Part shown: one piece after another, positions 1 to 9,826 of the stretch
Layout: each line of letters opens with the position of its first letter
How positions within the stretch are numbered: position 1 is the first letter of the stretch
Origin: Pseudovibrio exalbescens DSM 16456
Lineage (GTDB): Bacteria > Pseudomonadota > Alphaproteobacteria > Rhizobiales > Stappiaceae
Assembly (NCBI RefSeq): GCF_000422785.1
Contig: NZ_KE383919.1
Span: 325,451 to 389,450 of the forward strand
Length of the DNA stretch: 64,000 nucleotides
Direction of reading: 5' to 3'
Program-made: the position numbers and the translations under genes
The notes under the pieces: generated by a model
The model's database searches: none
What the model saw: only the letters and a program-made list of their open reading frames with translations
What the model was told of the DNA's origin: nothing

Positions 1-127
1 AGATGCTTGCCCCGACACCCCTCAAAAATCACTGAGAGGCTACAGTAGGCCAGCCCTCCGCCATAGACAACACGCGTTGCACCGGAGGCAACGCCTTTTC
101 AACCATGCCGTCGCGGTTTTGTTCGAT

Positions 128-1297
128 TTACCGGCTTTTAGACAACTCGTTTTGCACTTCTTTGGTGTGCTGACCACACTTCGGCGGCGCTTTGTCCAGC
201 GCCAGAGAGGCATTGGCGAAGGTGATCGGAGTGCGCACATATCGCTGGTCGTGGCCCGCAGTGGCCCCGCCGGATGCCGTTGTGACCATCCCACGCGCTG
301 CTATTTGTGGATCCTGCAGCGCCTCCGCGACAGAGTTGATGGGTCCTGCCGGAATGCCATTTTGCTCACAAAGTGCCAGAAATCCATCGCGGGTGTAGGC
401 CTTGAGCCTTTCTTCGAGCAGGGGCACCAGAACCTGACGGTTCTCAACCCGAGCCGGATTGGTGGCAAAAAGCGGGTCCTGAGCCATCTCCGGCATATCC
501 AGCACGGAGCAGAGAGCCTTGAATTGTCCATCATTTCCCACTGCGAGAATAAGGTGACCATCTGCCACCTCGAACACCTGATAGGGCACTATGTTGGGAT
601 GAGCATTGCCCATACGGGATGGGCTTTGGCCACTTGCCAGATAGTTCATGGCCTGATTGGCAAGTACACCGACCTGTGTGTCAAGCAGCGCCATGTCAAC
701 CCACTCGCCCTCACCCGTCTGTTCACGCCGCCACAACGCAGCCTGAATGCCGATCACGCCATAAAGGCCGGTGAAGATGTCTGCAAACGCCACACCGATT
801 TTTTGAGGCTCGCCCTGCGGGTTACCGGTGAGATCCATGATCCCGCCCATGCCCTGAATCATGAAATCGTATCCGGCGCGATGTGCATAAGGACCGTTTT
901 GACCGAACCCGGTCACCGAGCAATAAACCAGACCGGGATTAATCTGTTTCAGGCTCTCATAGTCCAGACCGTATTTCTTCAGCCCCCCCACCTTGAAATT
1001 CTCGATGAGGACATCCGCTTCGCGCACCAGGTCACGCACAAACGCCTGCCCCTCCGCACTTGTGAAATCTGCCGTGACCGAACGCTTGCCTCGGTTGCAG
1101 CTGTGAAAGTATGCGGCGCTCTGCTGGCCATCCTCATCGGTGATGAAAGGAGGCCCCCATGTGCGCGTGTCATCACCGCGCGGACTTTCGACCTTGATCA
1201 CGTCCGCCCCCAAATCCGCCAGTGTCTGGCCAATCCAGGGGCCAGCCAGAATACGCGCCAATTCAATGACTTTGACGTTTTGAAGCGGAGCAGTCAC
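128..1297 (-). CDS. CaiB/BaiF family class III CoA-transferase
   Basis: A cytoplasmic class III CoA-transferase of the CaiB/BaiF (formyl-CoA transferase-like) family, which moves CoA between carboxylic acids. The 389-aa length is normal. The N-terminus (VKVIELARILAGPWIGQTLA, then DLGADVIKVE) is the family signature. By alignment from memory, the carboxylate that forms the acyl-enzyme intermediate in formyl-CoA transferase corresponds to D173 in the segment VAFADIFTGLYG. I chose the GTG start because GAGGAAG lies just upstream. It is divergent from pepN across a 242-bp gap and has no obvious operon partner, so the substrate cannot be told from context. The family is certain; the specific reaction is unknown. 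Confidence 0.9.
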   Translation of the reverse strand: MTAPLQNVKVIELARILAGPWIGQTLADLGADVIKVESPRGDDTRTWGPPFITDEDGQQSAAYFHSCNRGKRSVTADFTSAEGQAFVRDLVREADVLIENFKVGGLKKYGLDYESLKQINPGLVYCSVTGFGQNGPYAHRAGYDFMIQGMGGIMDLTGNPQGEPQKIGVAFADIFTGLYGVIGIQAALWRREQTGEGEWVDMALLDTQVGVLANQAMNYLASGQSPSRMGNAHPNIVPYQVFEVADGHLILAVGNDGQFKALCSVLDMPEMAQDPLFATNPARVENRQVLVPLLEERLKAYTRDGFLALCEQNGIPAGPINSVAEALQDPQIAARGMVTTASGGATAGHDQRYVRTPITFANASLALDKAPPKCGQHTKEVQNELSKSR

Positions 1298-1539
1298 AGG
1301 TCTTCCTCACGTGATTGAACACTTGGATGTGCTACCGTGTTTTTACGCAGCCGTCGCCTGATGATCTGTCATAACATTGCGACCGAAACGCGAGACAGTG
1401 CGCAGCCATGCTTTCGCTTGGTTTTACCGGTCCAATGCGAATCTGTATTTGCAAACACCGACGTACCACGTAGAACGAACATAAACACGCCTCGCCTGTG
1501 CCTCGTCACAGGCTCTCATGATCCTATCAGGAGTACACT

Positions 1540-4179
1540 ATGCGGTCGGAAAACGCGGCTCCCATTTTACTGAAAGATTATCAGCCAACCCCTTACCTCA
1601 TCGAGAAGGTTGATCTTGACTTCAGGCTGAACCCCACACACACCACCGTGCGCAGCAAACTGACCGTGCGCCGGCGTGAAGGGGCTGCTGCAACGGCTGC
1701 CATCGAACTGGATGGGGATGATCTGAAGCTGGATGGCGTGTGCGTTGACGACATTCCGCTTGCAGAAGAGGAGTATACGGCCACACCAGACCGGCTGATG
1801 ATCCCTGCTCCGGCAGCCGAGCGCTTCGAGCTGACCATCGACACGTCACTGGATCCATCAAAAAACACCCAGCTCATGGGTCTTTACGTTTCCAGCGGGA
1901 CATTCTGCACACAATGTGAGGCGGAAGGCTTTCGGCGGATCACCTATTTCTATGACCGCCCGGATGTTCTGGCACCCTACACGACTCGCATGACGGCCAA
2001 CAAGAAGGCTTATCCGGTTCTTCTGGGCAACGGCAATCTTGTCGAGAGCGGTGATGTTACGGGAACGGACGAACACTACGCTGTCTGGCACGACCCACAC
2101 CCCAAGCCGTCCTATCTGTTCGCGCTGGTTGCCGGCAATCTGGCACACATCAGCACGGACTACACCACATCTTCGGGCAGTCCGGTGAAGCTGAACATCT
2201 ACGTGGAGCACGGCAACGAGACACGCGCCGACTGGGCAATGGACAGTCTTGTCCGCTCCATGCGTTGGGATGAGCAGGTTTTTGGACGCGAATACGATCT
2301 CGACGTGTTTAATGTCGTGGCCATCTCAGACTTCAACATGGGAGCCATGGAGAACAAGGGCCTCAACATTTTCAATGACAAGTACATTCTGGCGGATCCC
2401 GACACAGCTTCGGATGCCGATTATGCAGGCATTGAAAGCGTCGTCGCGCATGAATACTTCCACAACTGGACCGGGAACCGCATCACCTGCCGTGACTGGT
2501 TTCAGCTTTGCCTGAAGGAAGGCCTGACGGTTTTCCGTGATCAGGAATTTTCCGCAGATGAACGCTCGCGCCCGGTCAAGCGCATTGCAGATGTGCAACG
2601 GCTCAAGGCGGCCCAGTTTCCAGAGGATGGCGGCCCGCTGGCGCATCCTGTACGGCCGGAGCAATACAAGGAAATCAATAACTTCTATACAGCGACCATT
2701 TATGAAAAAGGCGCTGAGCTTGTGCGGATGATCAAGACGCTACTCGGCGAACGCGGTTTCCGCAAAGGCATGGACCTGTATTTCGAGCGCCACGATGGTG
2801 AAGCTGCAACAATTGAAGACTTCATCAAATCCTTTGAAGACGCGACGGGAACCGACCTCCGCCATTTCATGCTGTGGTATTCACAGGCCGGCACACCTAC
2901 CGTGACCGCCGAAGCTACCTATGATGCCCAGGCCCAGACGCTGACCCTGACTCTGTCGCAGGAAACCCGCCCCACGCCGAACCAACCCCAAAAGAAGCCA
3001 CTGGTCATTCCAATTCGGTTTGGCCTCGTTGCAGCAAATGGAAAAGATGTTGGATACAGCAAGGTTGAAGGCGCGACGGTGAATGCCGATGTGCTGCTCC
3101 TGAATGAAGCGCAGCAAACCGTTGTGTTTCATGGCATTTCGGAAAAGCCCGTTCCCTCGCTGCTGCGCGAATTCTCCGCGCCGGTCAATTTGCGCAGCAA
3201 TCTGAGCCTTGATGACCAATTGTTCCTGATGGGCAGGGACAGTGATCCCTTCAACCGCTGGCAGGCCGCACAAACGGTGGCAACCCGGTTACTGATCAGC
3301 CGCAGCCGAGGTGAAAACCTGCCGCAAGAGGCCAGCTTCATTGATGCACTTGGAGAGATTGCAGCAGATACGTGTCTGGATACCGCATTCCGCGCGCTGG
3401 CCCTGCAATTGCCCTCAGAGGCGGATCTGGCTCGGGAGATCGGCGAAAACGTGGACCCTGATGCCATTGGCCGTGCTCATGAGGACCTGCGTGCCGCTAT
3501 TGGCCAGCGGCTTTACGGCTATCTGCGTGATCTGTATGTGGAGTTGGCTCCGAAAGACAGCAGGTTCGACCCCGGCGCATCGGCAGCAGGCGTGCGTGCA
3601 TTGCGTAATCGCCTACTGGGTTATCTGGCTGCCTCCGGCGAAGCGGAAGGACATGGTCTGGTGAAGGCCCATTTCGATTCCGCCAACAACATGACCGACC
3701 GACTGTCTGCACTCGTCCTGCTTGATCACCTGAATCTGCCAGGCAAGACAGAGGCATTGGCAGCATTCGAGGCGCGTCACAAAACAGATCATCTGGCCAT
3801 GGACAAGTGGTTTACGGTTCAAGCCACGTGTCCTGCTCCGGGAACGCTGGCACGTGTCAAGGAACTGACCAACCATCCAGCTTTCTCCTGGACCAATCCG
3901 AACCGAGTGCGCTCGGTCGTCGGCGCTTTTTGTGCCGGAAACCAGCGCCAGTTCAACGCCCCAGATGGATCCGGTTATGACTATCTGGCGGAAACTACTT
4001 TGCAAATTGACGGCAAAAACCCTCAACTTGCAGCCCGGATCCTGAACTCTTTCCGTTCCTGGCGGTCTTTGGAGGCCGGGCGGCAAGAAAAAGCAAAAGC
4101 CGCGCTGAAGAGCATTCTCGACTCGGGTCAGGAGCTATCTACCGACACGAAGGATATTGCAGAAAGGTGTCTTCAGTAG
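1540..4179 (+). CDS. pepN: Aminopeptidase N (M1 metallopeptidase)
   Basis: A zinc aminopeptidase that releases N-terminal residues from peptides in the cytoplasm. At 879 aa it has the length of Escherichia coli PepN. Family motifs are complete: the exopeptidase signature GAMEN at 268-272, and the zinc site H304-E-Y-F-H308 with the third ligand E327 in the LKEGLT segment. The N-terminal beta domain, catalytic domain, Ig-like DUF3458 domain (from about 440) and C-terminal helical ARM-like domain all appear present. The ATG start has an AGGAG seven bases upstream. The gene is monocistronic and is followed by its own hairpin terminator. Confidence 0.97.
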   Translation: MRSENAAPILLKDYQPTPYLIEKVDLDFRLNPTHTTVRSKLTVRRREGAAATAAIELDGDDLKLDGVCVDDIPLAEEEYTATPDRLMIPAPAAERFELTIDTSLDPSKNTQLMGLYVSSGTFCTQCEAEGFRRITYFYDRPDVLAPYTTRMTANKKAYPVLLGNGNLVESGDVTGTDEHYAVWHDPHPKPSYLFALVAGNLAHISTDYTTSSGSPVKLNIYVEHGNETRADWAMDSLVRSMRWDEQVFGREYDLDVFNVVAISDFNMGAMENKGLNIFNDKYILADPDTASDADYAGIESVVAHEYFHNWTGNRITCRDWFQLCLKEGLTVFRDQEFSADERSRPVKRIADVQRLKAAQFPEDGGPLAHPVRPEQYKEINNFYTATIYEKGAELVRMIKTLLGERGFRKGMDLYFERHDGEAATIEDFIKSFEDATGTDLRHFMLWYSQAGTPTVTAEATYDAQAQTLTLTLSQETRPTPNQPQKKPLVIPIRFGLVAANGKDVGYSKVEGATVNADVLLLNEAQQTVVFHGISEKPVPSLLREFSAPVNLRSNLSLDDQLFLMGRDSDPFNRWQAAQTVATRLLISRSRGENLPQEASFIDALGEIAADTCLDTAFRALALQLPSEADLAREIGENVDPDAIGRAHEDLRAAIGQRLYGYLRDLYVELAPKDSRFDPGASAAGVRALRNRLLGYLAASGEAEGHGLVKAHFDSANNMTDRLSALVLLDHLNLPGKTEALAAFEARHKTDHLAMDKWFTVQATCPAPGTLARVKELTNHPAFSWTNPNRVRSVVGAFCAGNQRQFNAPDGSGYDYLAETTLQIDGKNPQLAARILNSFRSWRSLEAGRQEKAKAALKSILDSGQELSTDTKDIAERCLQ

Positions 4180-4210
4180 CCTTTGCCCAGACTATCCAAA
4201 TGTCTCCCAG

Positions 4211-4243
4211 AACGGCGGTGCCCAGCATCGCCGTTTTCTTTTG
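4211..4243 (+). terminator. Intrinsic terminator of pepN
   Basis: A perfect 7-bp stem (AACGGCG / CGCCGTT) with an 11-nt loop is followed by TTCTTTTG on the plus strand. It starts 31 nt after the pepN stop codon. Confidence 0.8.
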
Positions 4244-4357
4244 TTTTTGCATTTGGACTCTAGACAAGCCGAATCGTTTGGATTCAAATGGAAGTGATTC
4301 GGGCTACGGCAACGGCTCGAAACGTGAGCGGCGGACTTTTACATTTGGGGGCAATCT

Positions 4358-6709
4358 ATGGCACGGGCCTTTTCACAGGGCGCGACGGCACGGCGATTCA
4401 TGCGCTTACCCAAGCGCATATCCGGCGCCGAGGCTTTGACGGGACACATCAAACTACTCGCGCAACCCGCGTACCACAGGCTTATTACCACCGAACCGTT
4501 TCTTCGGAAACTGATTCCCGCACTGTGCATTGTTTTTATTGTTTGCATGGCCACGTTTCGCGGGCTCGAACTTACCTACGACTATGACCAGATCGCCCAG
4601 AAGGCCGAGGATGACCTGACACTCATCGCAACGGCCCTCACGGTGCAGATGGACAGCTATGAAGGCACATTGCCGGAAGTGGGGTACCACACCGCACTTC
4701 AAAATGCGCTGGCTGAGTCCCTGCCCCCACGCGCCACCAGTCAGGGGCGCCAGATCATGCTGACGGACCAGAGCGGCAAGATTGTTGCAACGGCCCCGAT
4801 CCGCCCCGAGGTTGAAGGCCTGAACCTCACCAGTTTGCTGGGGGCAAGCCAGCCAATGACCTTTTTCGGCAAGCGCGCCGGTGTCCTCACGCTGCATGAG
4901 GGACAGGATGATGCAGCGCTTGCGACCGTTCACCACTTGAAAGGTCGTCTTGGCATGGTTGCCGTGGTGCAGCCCGAGCACGCTGTATTTGCCGGCTGGC
5001 GTGCCGAAGTGTCTGCCAATGTCACGATTTTCGTTGGCACGGCCAGTGTCCTGCTCGTGCTGATCTATGCCTTTTTCGCTCAGGCGACCCGTGCTCAACA
5101 GGCTGACGCCATCTATGCCGCAACCCGTGCCCGCATTGATACGGCCCTGACCCGCGGACGCTGCGGCTTGTTTGACTGGGATCTGTCTCGTGGCCGGATT
5201 TTCTGGTCTGCCTCGCTCTATGAAATGCTGGGGCTGGAACCCCGCAATGACATCATGGGCTTTGCCGACATTACGAAGCTGACCCACCCTGATGACATCG
5301 ACCTCTATCAACTGGCTCTGGACCTGATGGAAACCGGTGAGAGCACGGTCGATCAACAGTTCCGCATGCGCCATGCCGATGGTTCGTGGATCTGGCTGCG
5401 TGCCCGCGCTGAGGTTCAGATTGATGAGGGCACTTCGGAGCCACATCTGATCGGCATTTGCATTGACGTCACCGAGCAGAAGGAACTGGCCGAGCAAAGC
5501 CGCACAGCCGACCTGCGGCTGCGGGATGCGATCGAGACAATTTCAGAAGCGTTCGTGCTGTGGGATACGGAAAACCGACTTGTCATGTGCAATTCCAACT
5601 ACCGGGCCTTGCACAATCTTCCAGACCATGTGGCCCAGTCCGGCACCCCGTATGCCACGGTCATGGCTGCAGCGCGTCAGCGCATCGTCCAGACCTCAGA
5701 GCCGACCCAGAGCGACGAGATCGAGCTGGCCGACACCTACGAAGCAGAGTTGGAAGACGGTCGCTGGCTGCAGGTCTCCGAACGACGCACCAAGGACGGT
5801 GGCTTCGTCTCGGTCGGCACCGACATTACGCCATTGAAACGCCATGAAGAGCAGCTTCTGAACTCCGAACGCCAGTTGATGGCAACTGTAGCTGACCTGC
5901 GCCAGTCTCGTCAGAAACTGGAAACTCAGGCCCAGCAACTGGTTGAGTTGGCGGAGAAGTACGCCGAGGAGAAGACCCGCGCCGAGGATGCCAACCAGGC
6001 AAAGTCCGAGTTCCTTGCCAACATCTCCCATGAGTTGCGCACGCCGCTCAATGCGATCATTGGGTTCTCTGAAATCATGACGCAGCAAATGTTCGGTACT
6101 CTTGGCAGCGATAAGTACGAAGAATACTGCAAAGACATTCACTCCAGTGGCACTTACCTTCTCAACGTCATCAACGACATTCTCGATATGTCCAAGATCG
6201 AGGCAGGACGCCTGGAGCTGGCCGTGGAAAACGTGCAGATTGATCATCTTGTGGAAGAAGCAACCCGGATCATTTCTGCAACCGCAGCTGAAAAGAGCAT
6301 TACCGTTTCCAGCGAGAACGTGCCGGCCATTGGCATTGATGCGGACAGACGGGCTGTCAAGCAGATCCTCTTGAACCTGCTGGCCAATGCGGTGAAGTTC
6401 ACGCCTGATAACGGTCAGGTCTGGGTCACGGGAGAACAGGTCAAGGATTCCGCCGTCCTGAAAATAAAGGACAACGGAATCGGCATATCCAAAAAGGATA
6501 TCGACCGTCTCGCCAAACCATTCGTTCAGGTAGAAAACCAATTCACCAAGACCCACAAGGGCTCTGGCCTGGGACTGGCGATTGCCCGCTCACTTTGCGA
6601 GTTGCATGGCGGCAAGATGGAACTGAAATCCGAGGTGGGCGAAGGTACGGAAGTAACCATTTATCTACCCATCAAGACAGCAACGCCCAAAAGAGCGGAA
6701 GCCGCCTGA
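4358..6709 (+). CDS. Membrane-bound PAS sensor histidine kinase
   Basis: A 783-aa inner-membrane histidine kinase. Two membrane segments (about 51-70 and 222-241) enclose a periplasmic sensor region. These are followed by a PAS domain (about 262-375, with FDWDLSRGRIFWS), a PAS_7-type domain (about 380-490, with WDTENRLVMCNSNYRALHN) and a coiled coil (about 490-545). The phosphoacceptor is H558 in ISHELRTPLNAIIGFSEIM. The HATPase domain has NLLANAVKF, DNGIGIS and GSGLGLAI. There is no receiver domain and no adjacent response regulator, so it is an orphan kinase. A PAS kinase converging on glnE is also found at this place in Sinorhizobium-type genomes. The signal is unknown. Confidence 0.93.
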   Translation: MARAFSQGATARRFMRLPKRISGAEALTGHIKLLAQPAYHRLITTEPFLRKLIPALCIVFIVCMATFRGLELTYDYDQIAQKAEDDLTLIATALTVQMDSYEGTLPEVGYHTALQNALAESLPPRATSQGRQIMLTDQSGKIVATAPIRPEVEGLNLTSLLGASQPMTFFGKRAGVLTLHEGQDDAALATVHHLKGRLGMVAVVQPEHAVFAGWRAEVSANVTIFVGTASVLLVLIYAFFAQATRAQQADAIYAATRARIDTALTRGRCGLFDWDLSRGRIFWSASLYEMLGLEPRNDIMGFADITKLTHPDDIDLYQLALDLMETGESTVDQQFRMRHADGSWIWLRARAEVQIDEGTSEPHLIGICIDVTEQKELAEQSRTADLRLRDAIETISEAFVLWDTENRLVMCNSNYRALHNLPDHVAQSGTPYATVMAAARQRIVQTSEPTQSDEIELADTYEAELEDGRWLQVSERRTKDGGFVSVGTDITPLKRHEEQLLNSERQLMATVADLRQSRQKLETQAQQLVELAEKYAEEKTRAEDANQAKSEFLANISHELRTPLNAIIGFSEIMTQQMFGTLGSDKYEEYCKDIHSSGTYLLNVINDILDMSKIEAGRLELAVENVQIDHLVEEATRIISATAAEKSITVSSENVPAIGIDADRRAVKQILLNLLANAVKFTPDNGQVWVTGEQVKDSAVLKIKDNGIGISKKDIDRLAKPFVQVENQFTKTHKGSGLGLAIARSLCELHGGKMELKSEVGEGTEVTIYLPIKTATPKRAEAA

Positions 6710-6735
6710 GCCATCCCTCCCTGCACATAGCTGAC

Positions 6736-6770
6736 AAGGGCCAGTTCACCATGAACTGGCCCTTTTTGTT
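6736..6770 (+). terminator. Intrinsic terminator of the PAS kinase gene
   Basis: A perfect 12-bp stem (AAGGGCCAGTTC / GAACTGGCCCTT) with a 5-nt loop runs into TTTTTGTTTTT on the plus strand. It lies between the convergent PAS kinase gene and glnE. The opposite strand has no good U-tract, so its use by glnE is uncertain. Confidence 0.88.
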
Positions 6771-6820
6771 TTTCCAGGGCAGATGGGTTGATCTCATGCC
6801 TGCTCTAGCTGGGCATGATC

Positions 6821-9800
6821 TCAACTTGAAACGCGAACAGGACCCACAATCTCTTCAAATACGTTGCGAACATTTTCCTGCCCCTCTTCCAACAACCGTG
6901 TCAGGTGATCAAACGTTGGCTGACCGCCCGCCATGACCAAAAGATCAAGCAGTCCGCGTGGGGCAGTTTGCGGATCAAACTTGCCGGATAGCGTCAGCTT
7001 CAGGATCTGACTCAAAGCTTCGTAGAGGCGCAATTGGGGAACAAGTATCTCTGCATGCGCTTCGCTCAACACGCCAGCCTTCACGCAAGCCTGAAGGGCT
7101 GTTTCAGTCTTCTGCTGCAGAACAGACGAATGAGCTGCGCCATGAGACAACTGCAGAAACTGGGCGATGAACTCGATATCCACCAGGCCGCCGGGGATTT
7201 GTTTCAGGTCCCATGGGCTCTTGGCCGGCTTTTCCTTCTGGATGCGGGCCCGCATGTCGGCGACCTCCGCAGCGAGCTTTGCGACGTCCCGGTCCCCGGC
7301 CTTGATGGTGCGAATACCCTCTTCGATCTGGGAGGTGAAGGTCGCGCAGGTCGAGGCGATGACCCGGGCGCGGGTGAGTGCCATGTGCTCCCATGTCCAC
7401 GCTTCCTTGCGCTGGTACTCGGTGAAGGAGGAGAAACGCGTTGCCAACGGCCCTGAGTTGCCCGAGGGCCTGAGGCGGAAATCCACCTCGAACAAGACCC
7501 CTTCCGCAGTGGGAGCGGTAAGCGCGCTGACCAGGCGCTGGGTAAGCCGCGCAAAGTATTGAGTTGGTGCCAATGACCTTTTGCCATCGCTTTCCAGAGT
7601 ATCTTCCGGCACTTCATAAAGCAGGATCAGATCGAGGTCGGAGCTGCAGGTAATCTCCTGCCCGCCCAGTTTGCCCATGGCCAGCAATGCCACTTGAGCA
7701 CCGGGCATCTTGCCATGAGCTTCTTCCAGTTCGTGCCAAACGCGGCTCAGGAGTTGCTCCAAGACCGCCTGCGCAAGGTAGGACAGGCATTCGCCCATCT
7801 GCAACGGCGTGATGCTATCCGTCAACAAGCGCAAGCCGAGCAGAAACTGCTGCTCCTGCACGAAGATGCGCGCCCGGTCGAGGGCCTCTTCATAAAAGCG
7901 CGCCTGCCCCAGAGTTGTTTCCAGGCCTGAAACGATCTGCTCCTGTGTCGGCACATCTCCGAAGAAGGCCGGATCCAATACCGCATCCAGAACATGGACC
8001 CGCTTGGAGACGATCTCGGCCATGCGCGGCGCCGACCCCATGACCGTGGCCAACAGATTCAGCAGATGGGGATTGGAGCGCAAAAGCCCAAACAGCTGCA
8101 CTCCGGCGGGCAGCTTGGACAAGAAGGCGTCAAAACTGAGAAGCGCGCTGTCAGCGTTGTCCGTTTTTGCCAGTGCATCCAGAAGCACGGGATGCAACTC
8201 GGTGAGGCGTTCACGCGACTTGGCGGTGCGCATGGCAGGATAGCGACCATAATGCCACTCCCGAATGATGCGAATGGCTTCGGAAGGGCGTTTGAAGCCC
8301 AGACGCTCCAGCGTTGCCAGTGTGTCTGGATCGTCGCTGTCTCCGGTAAAGACGAGGTTTCCGAGGCTGTCAGTCAATTCCGGTTCATTTTCGAACAGGC
8401 CGGAATAATGATGCTGAACCGTGCGGAACCGCGTGAGCAAGTCTCGGGTGAACGTTTCCTGACTGGTGTAGCCCATCAAATGGTAGACACGCGCCAAGGC
8501 ATCTGCGTCGGTGGGCAGAATGTGCGTCTGCTCATCGTTGACCATCTGAATGCAGTGCTCGACCTTGCGCAGGTAGATGTAAGCTTCGGTGAGTTCATCC
8601 TTGGTTACGGTATCGATCCAACCGTGAGACACCAGTTCTTCCAGGGTGACCAGCGTCTGCCGGGTGCGAAGATCCGGATTGCGCCCTCCAGCAATCAACT
8701 GCTGGGTCTGGGCGAAGAACTCCACCTCACGGATGCCACCTCTTCCAAGCTTCACGTTGTGGCCAGCCACGGTGATCTTGCCGAACCCCTTGTGCGCGTG
8801 GATCTGACGCTTGATGGAGTGCACATCGGAGATGGCGGCGTAGTCCAGATACTTGCGCCAGATGAAGGGCCGAATTTCGGAGAGAAAACTCTCGCCAGCA
8901 GCGATATCCCCGGCGCAAGGACGCGCCTTGATGAGCGCGGCACGCTCCCAGTTCTGACCGAGACTTTCATAGTAAACCAACGCTGCCGGAACCGAGATGG
9001 CAAGCGGTGTCGCCCCCGGATCGGGGCGCAGCCGCAAGTCTGTCCGGAACACATAGCCGTCGCCGGTGCGCTCACTCATCATCTTGACGATACGCCGGGT
9101 CATGCGGACAAACTCGACCGGAGGCTCGGCTCCATTTTGCAGGCGGCTGTATTCCGGCTCATAAAGAACGATCAGATCGATATCCGAGGAATAATTCAAC
9201 TCCCCCGCACCGTGCTTTCCCATGGCAAGGATGAAAAAGCCTGCCTGCTTTTCCGGAGAAGCCGGATCGGCCGGATCGAACCGCCCACGGGCCTGAAGAT
9301 CTCGGTAACACAGGCGCACACAGGCATTCAGAGAGACATCGGCAAAATCCGACAGCGCGCCGGTAACCATCTCGAGCGGCCACACACCACCCAGATCAGC
9401 CAGCCCGGTCGTGAGAGCCAGCTCCTGTTTGGCGCGGCGCAGGGCCTGCATCAATCCCGCTTCAGAAATCTCCGCATCATAGGCGTCGTGAAGGCACAGG
9501 TTGGTGATGGTGGCTTCGGGCGCGGTGAGAACAATCCGAAGCAAACGGGCGATATCACGCAGCGCCAGCTCTTTCAAAAAAGCCGAGTTCGTGACAACGC
9601 CCGTCAAAAATGGTTTGAGAGCCGGATAGGTGCGGAAAGCCTCGGCAAATGCCTCGGACATCTCTGCTTTTTCGATGGCTTTCTCAATATCCTGCCAATG
9701 GGCCTGAGCCAACCGCTCGTCCGGGGCCACCGGTCCGCCATCAAGGCGTTGTGCCAGACACGCCGTTTCTTCAAGAGGTTGCGCTTTGGACCCGTTGCTC

Positions 9801-9826
9801 TCGTGTGTCACCACTGTCTCCACCAC
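6821..9826 (-). CDS. glnE: Bifunctional glutamine synthetase adenylyltransferase / adenylyl-removing enzyme
   Basis: GlnE adds AMP to, and removes it from, a tyrosine of glutamine synthetase, tuning ammonia assimilation in response to PII. At 1001 aa it has the usual two-lobed length. Two nucleotidyltransferase cores are visible: GAGELNYSSDIDLIVLYE (N-terminal, deadenylylation) and GGQEITCSSDLDLILLYE (C-terminal, adenylylation), each with the DxD metal ligands. The ATG start lies 56 bp inside the end of the upstream histidine kinase gene, so translation is probably coupled. A slightly later start cannot be excluded. It is the last gene of the degP / two-component / glnE run. Confidence 0.97.
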   Translation of the reverse strand: MVETVVTHESNGSKAQPLEETACLAQRLDGGPVAPDERLAQAHWQDIEKAIEKAEMSEAFAEAFRTYPALKPFLTGVVTNSAFLKELALRDIARLLRIVLTAPEATITNLCLHDAYDAEISEAGLMQALRRAKQELALTTGLADLGGVWPLEMVTGALSDFADVSLNACVRLCYRDLQARGRFDPADPASPEKQAGFFILAMGKHGAGELNYSSDIDLIVLYEPEYSRLQNGAEPPVEFVRMTRRIVKMMSERTGDGYVFRTDLRLRPDPGATPLAISVPAALVYYESLGQNWERAALIKARPCAGDIAAGESFLSEIRPFIWRKYLDYAAISDVHSIKRQIHAHKGFGKITVAGHNVKLGRGGIREVEFFAQTQQLIAGGRNPDLRTRQTLVTLEELVSHGWIDTVTKDELTEAYIYLRKVEHCIQMVNDEQTHILPTDADALARVYHLMGYTSQETFTRDLLTRFRTVQHHYSGLFENEPELTDSLGNLVFTGDSDDPDTLATLERLGFKRPSEAIRIIREWHYGRYPAMRTAKSRERLTELHPVLLDALAKTDNADSALLSFDAFLSKLPAGVQLFGLLRSNPHLLNLLATVMGSAPRMAEIVSKRVHVLDAVLDPAFFGDVPTQEQIVSGLETTLGQARFYEEALDRARIFVQEQQFLLGLRLLTDSITPLQMGECLSYLAQAVLEQLLSRVWHELEEAHGKMPGAQVALLAMGKLGGQEITCSSDLDLILLYEVPEDTLESDGKRSLAPTQYFARLTQRLVSALTAPTAEGVLFEVDFRLRPSGNSGPLATRFSSFTEYQRKEAWTWEHMALTRARVIASTCATFTSQIEEGIRTIKAGDRDVAKLAAEVADMRARIQKEKPAKSPWDLKQIPGGLVDIEFIAQFLQLSHGAAHSSVLQQKTETALQACVKAGVLSEAHAEILVPQLRLYEALSQILKLTLSGKFDPQTAPRGLLDLLVMAGGQPTFDHLTRLLEEGQENVRNVFEEIVGPVRVSS

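Noticed and set aside
77..1318. Long plus-strand frame (413 codons) opposite the CoA-transferase
   Set aside because: It is the antisense shadow of a clear CaiB/BaiF gene. Its composition is Arg/His/Cys-rich and it matches no family.
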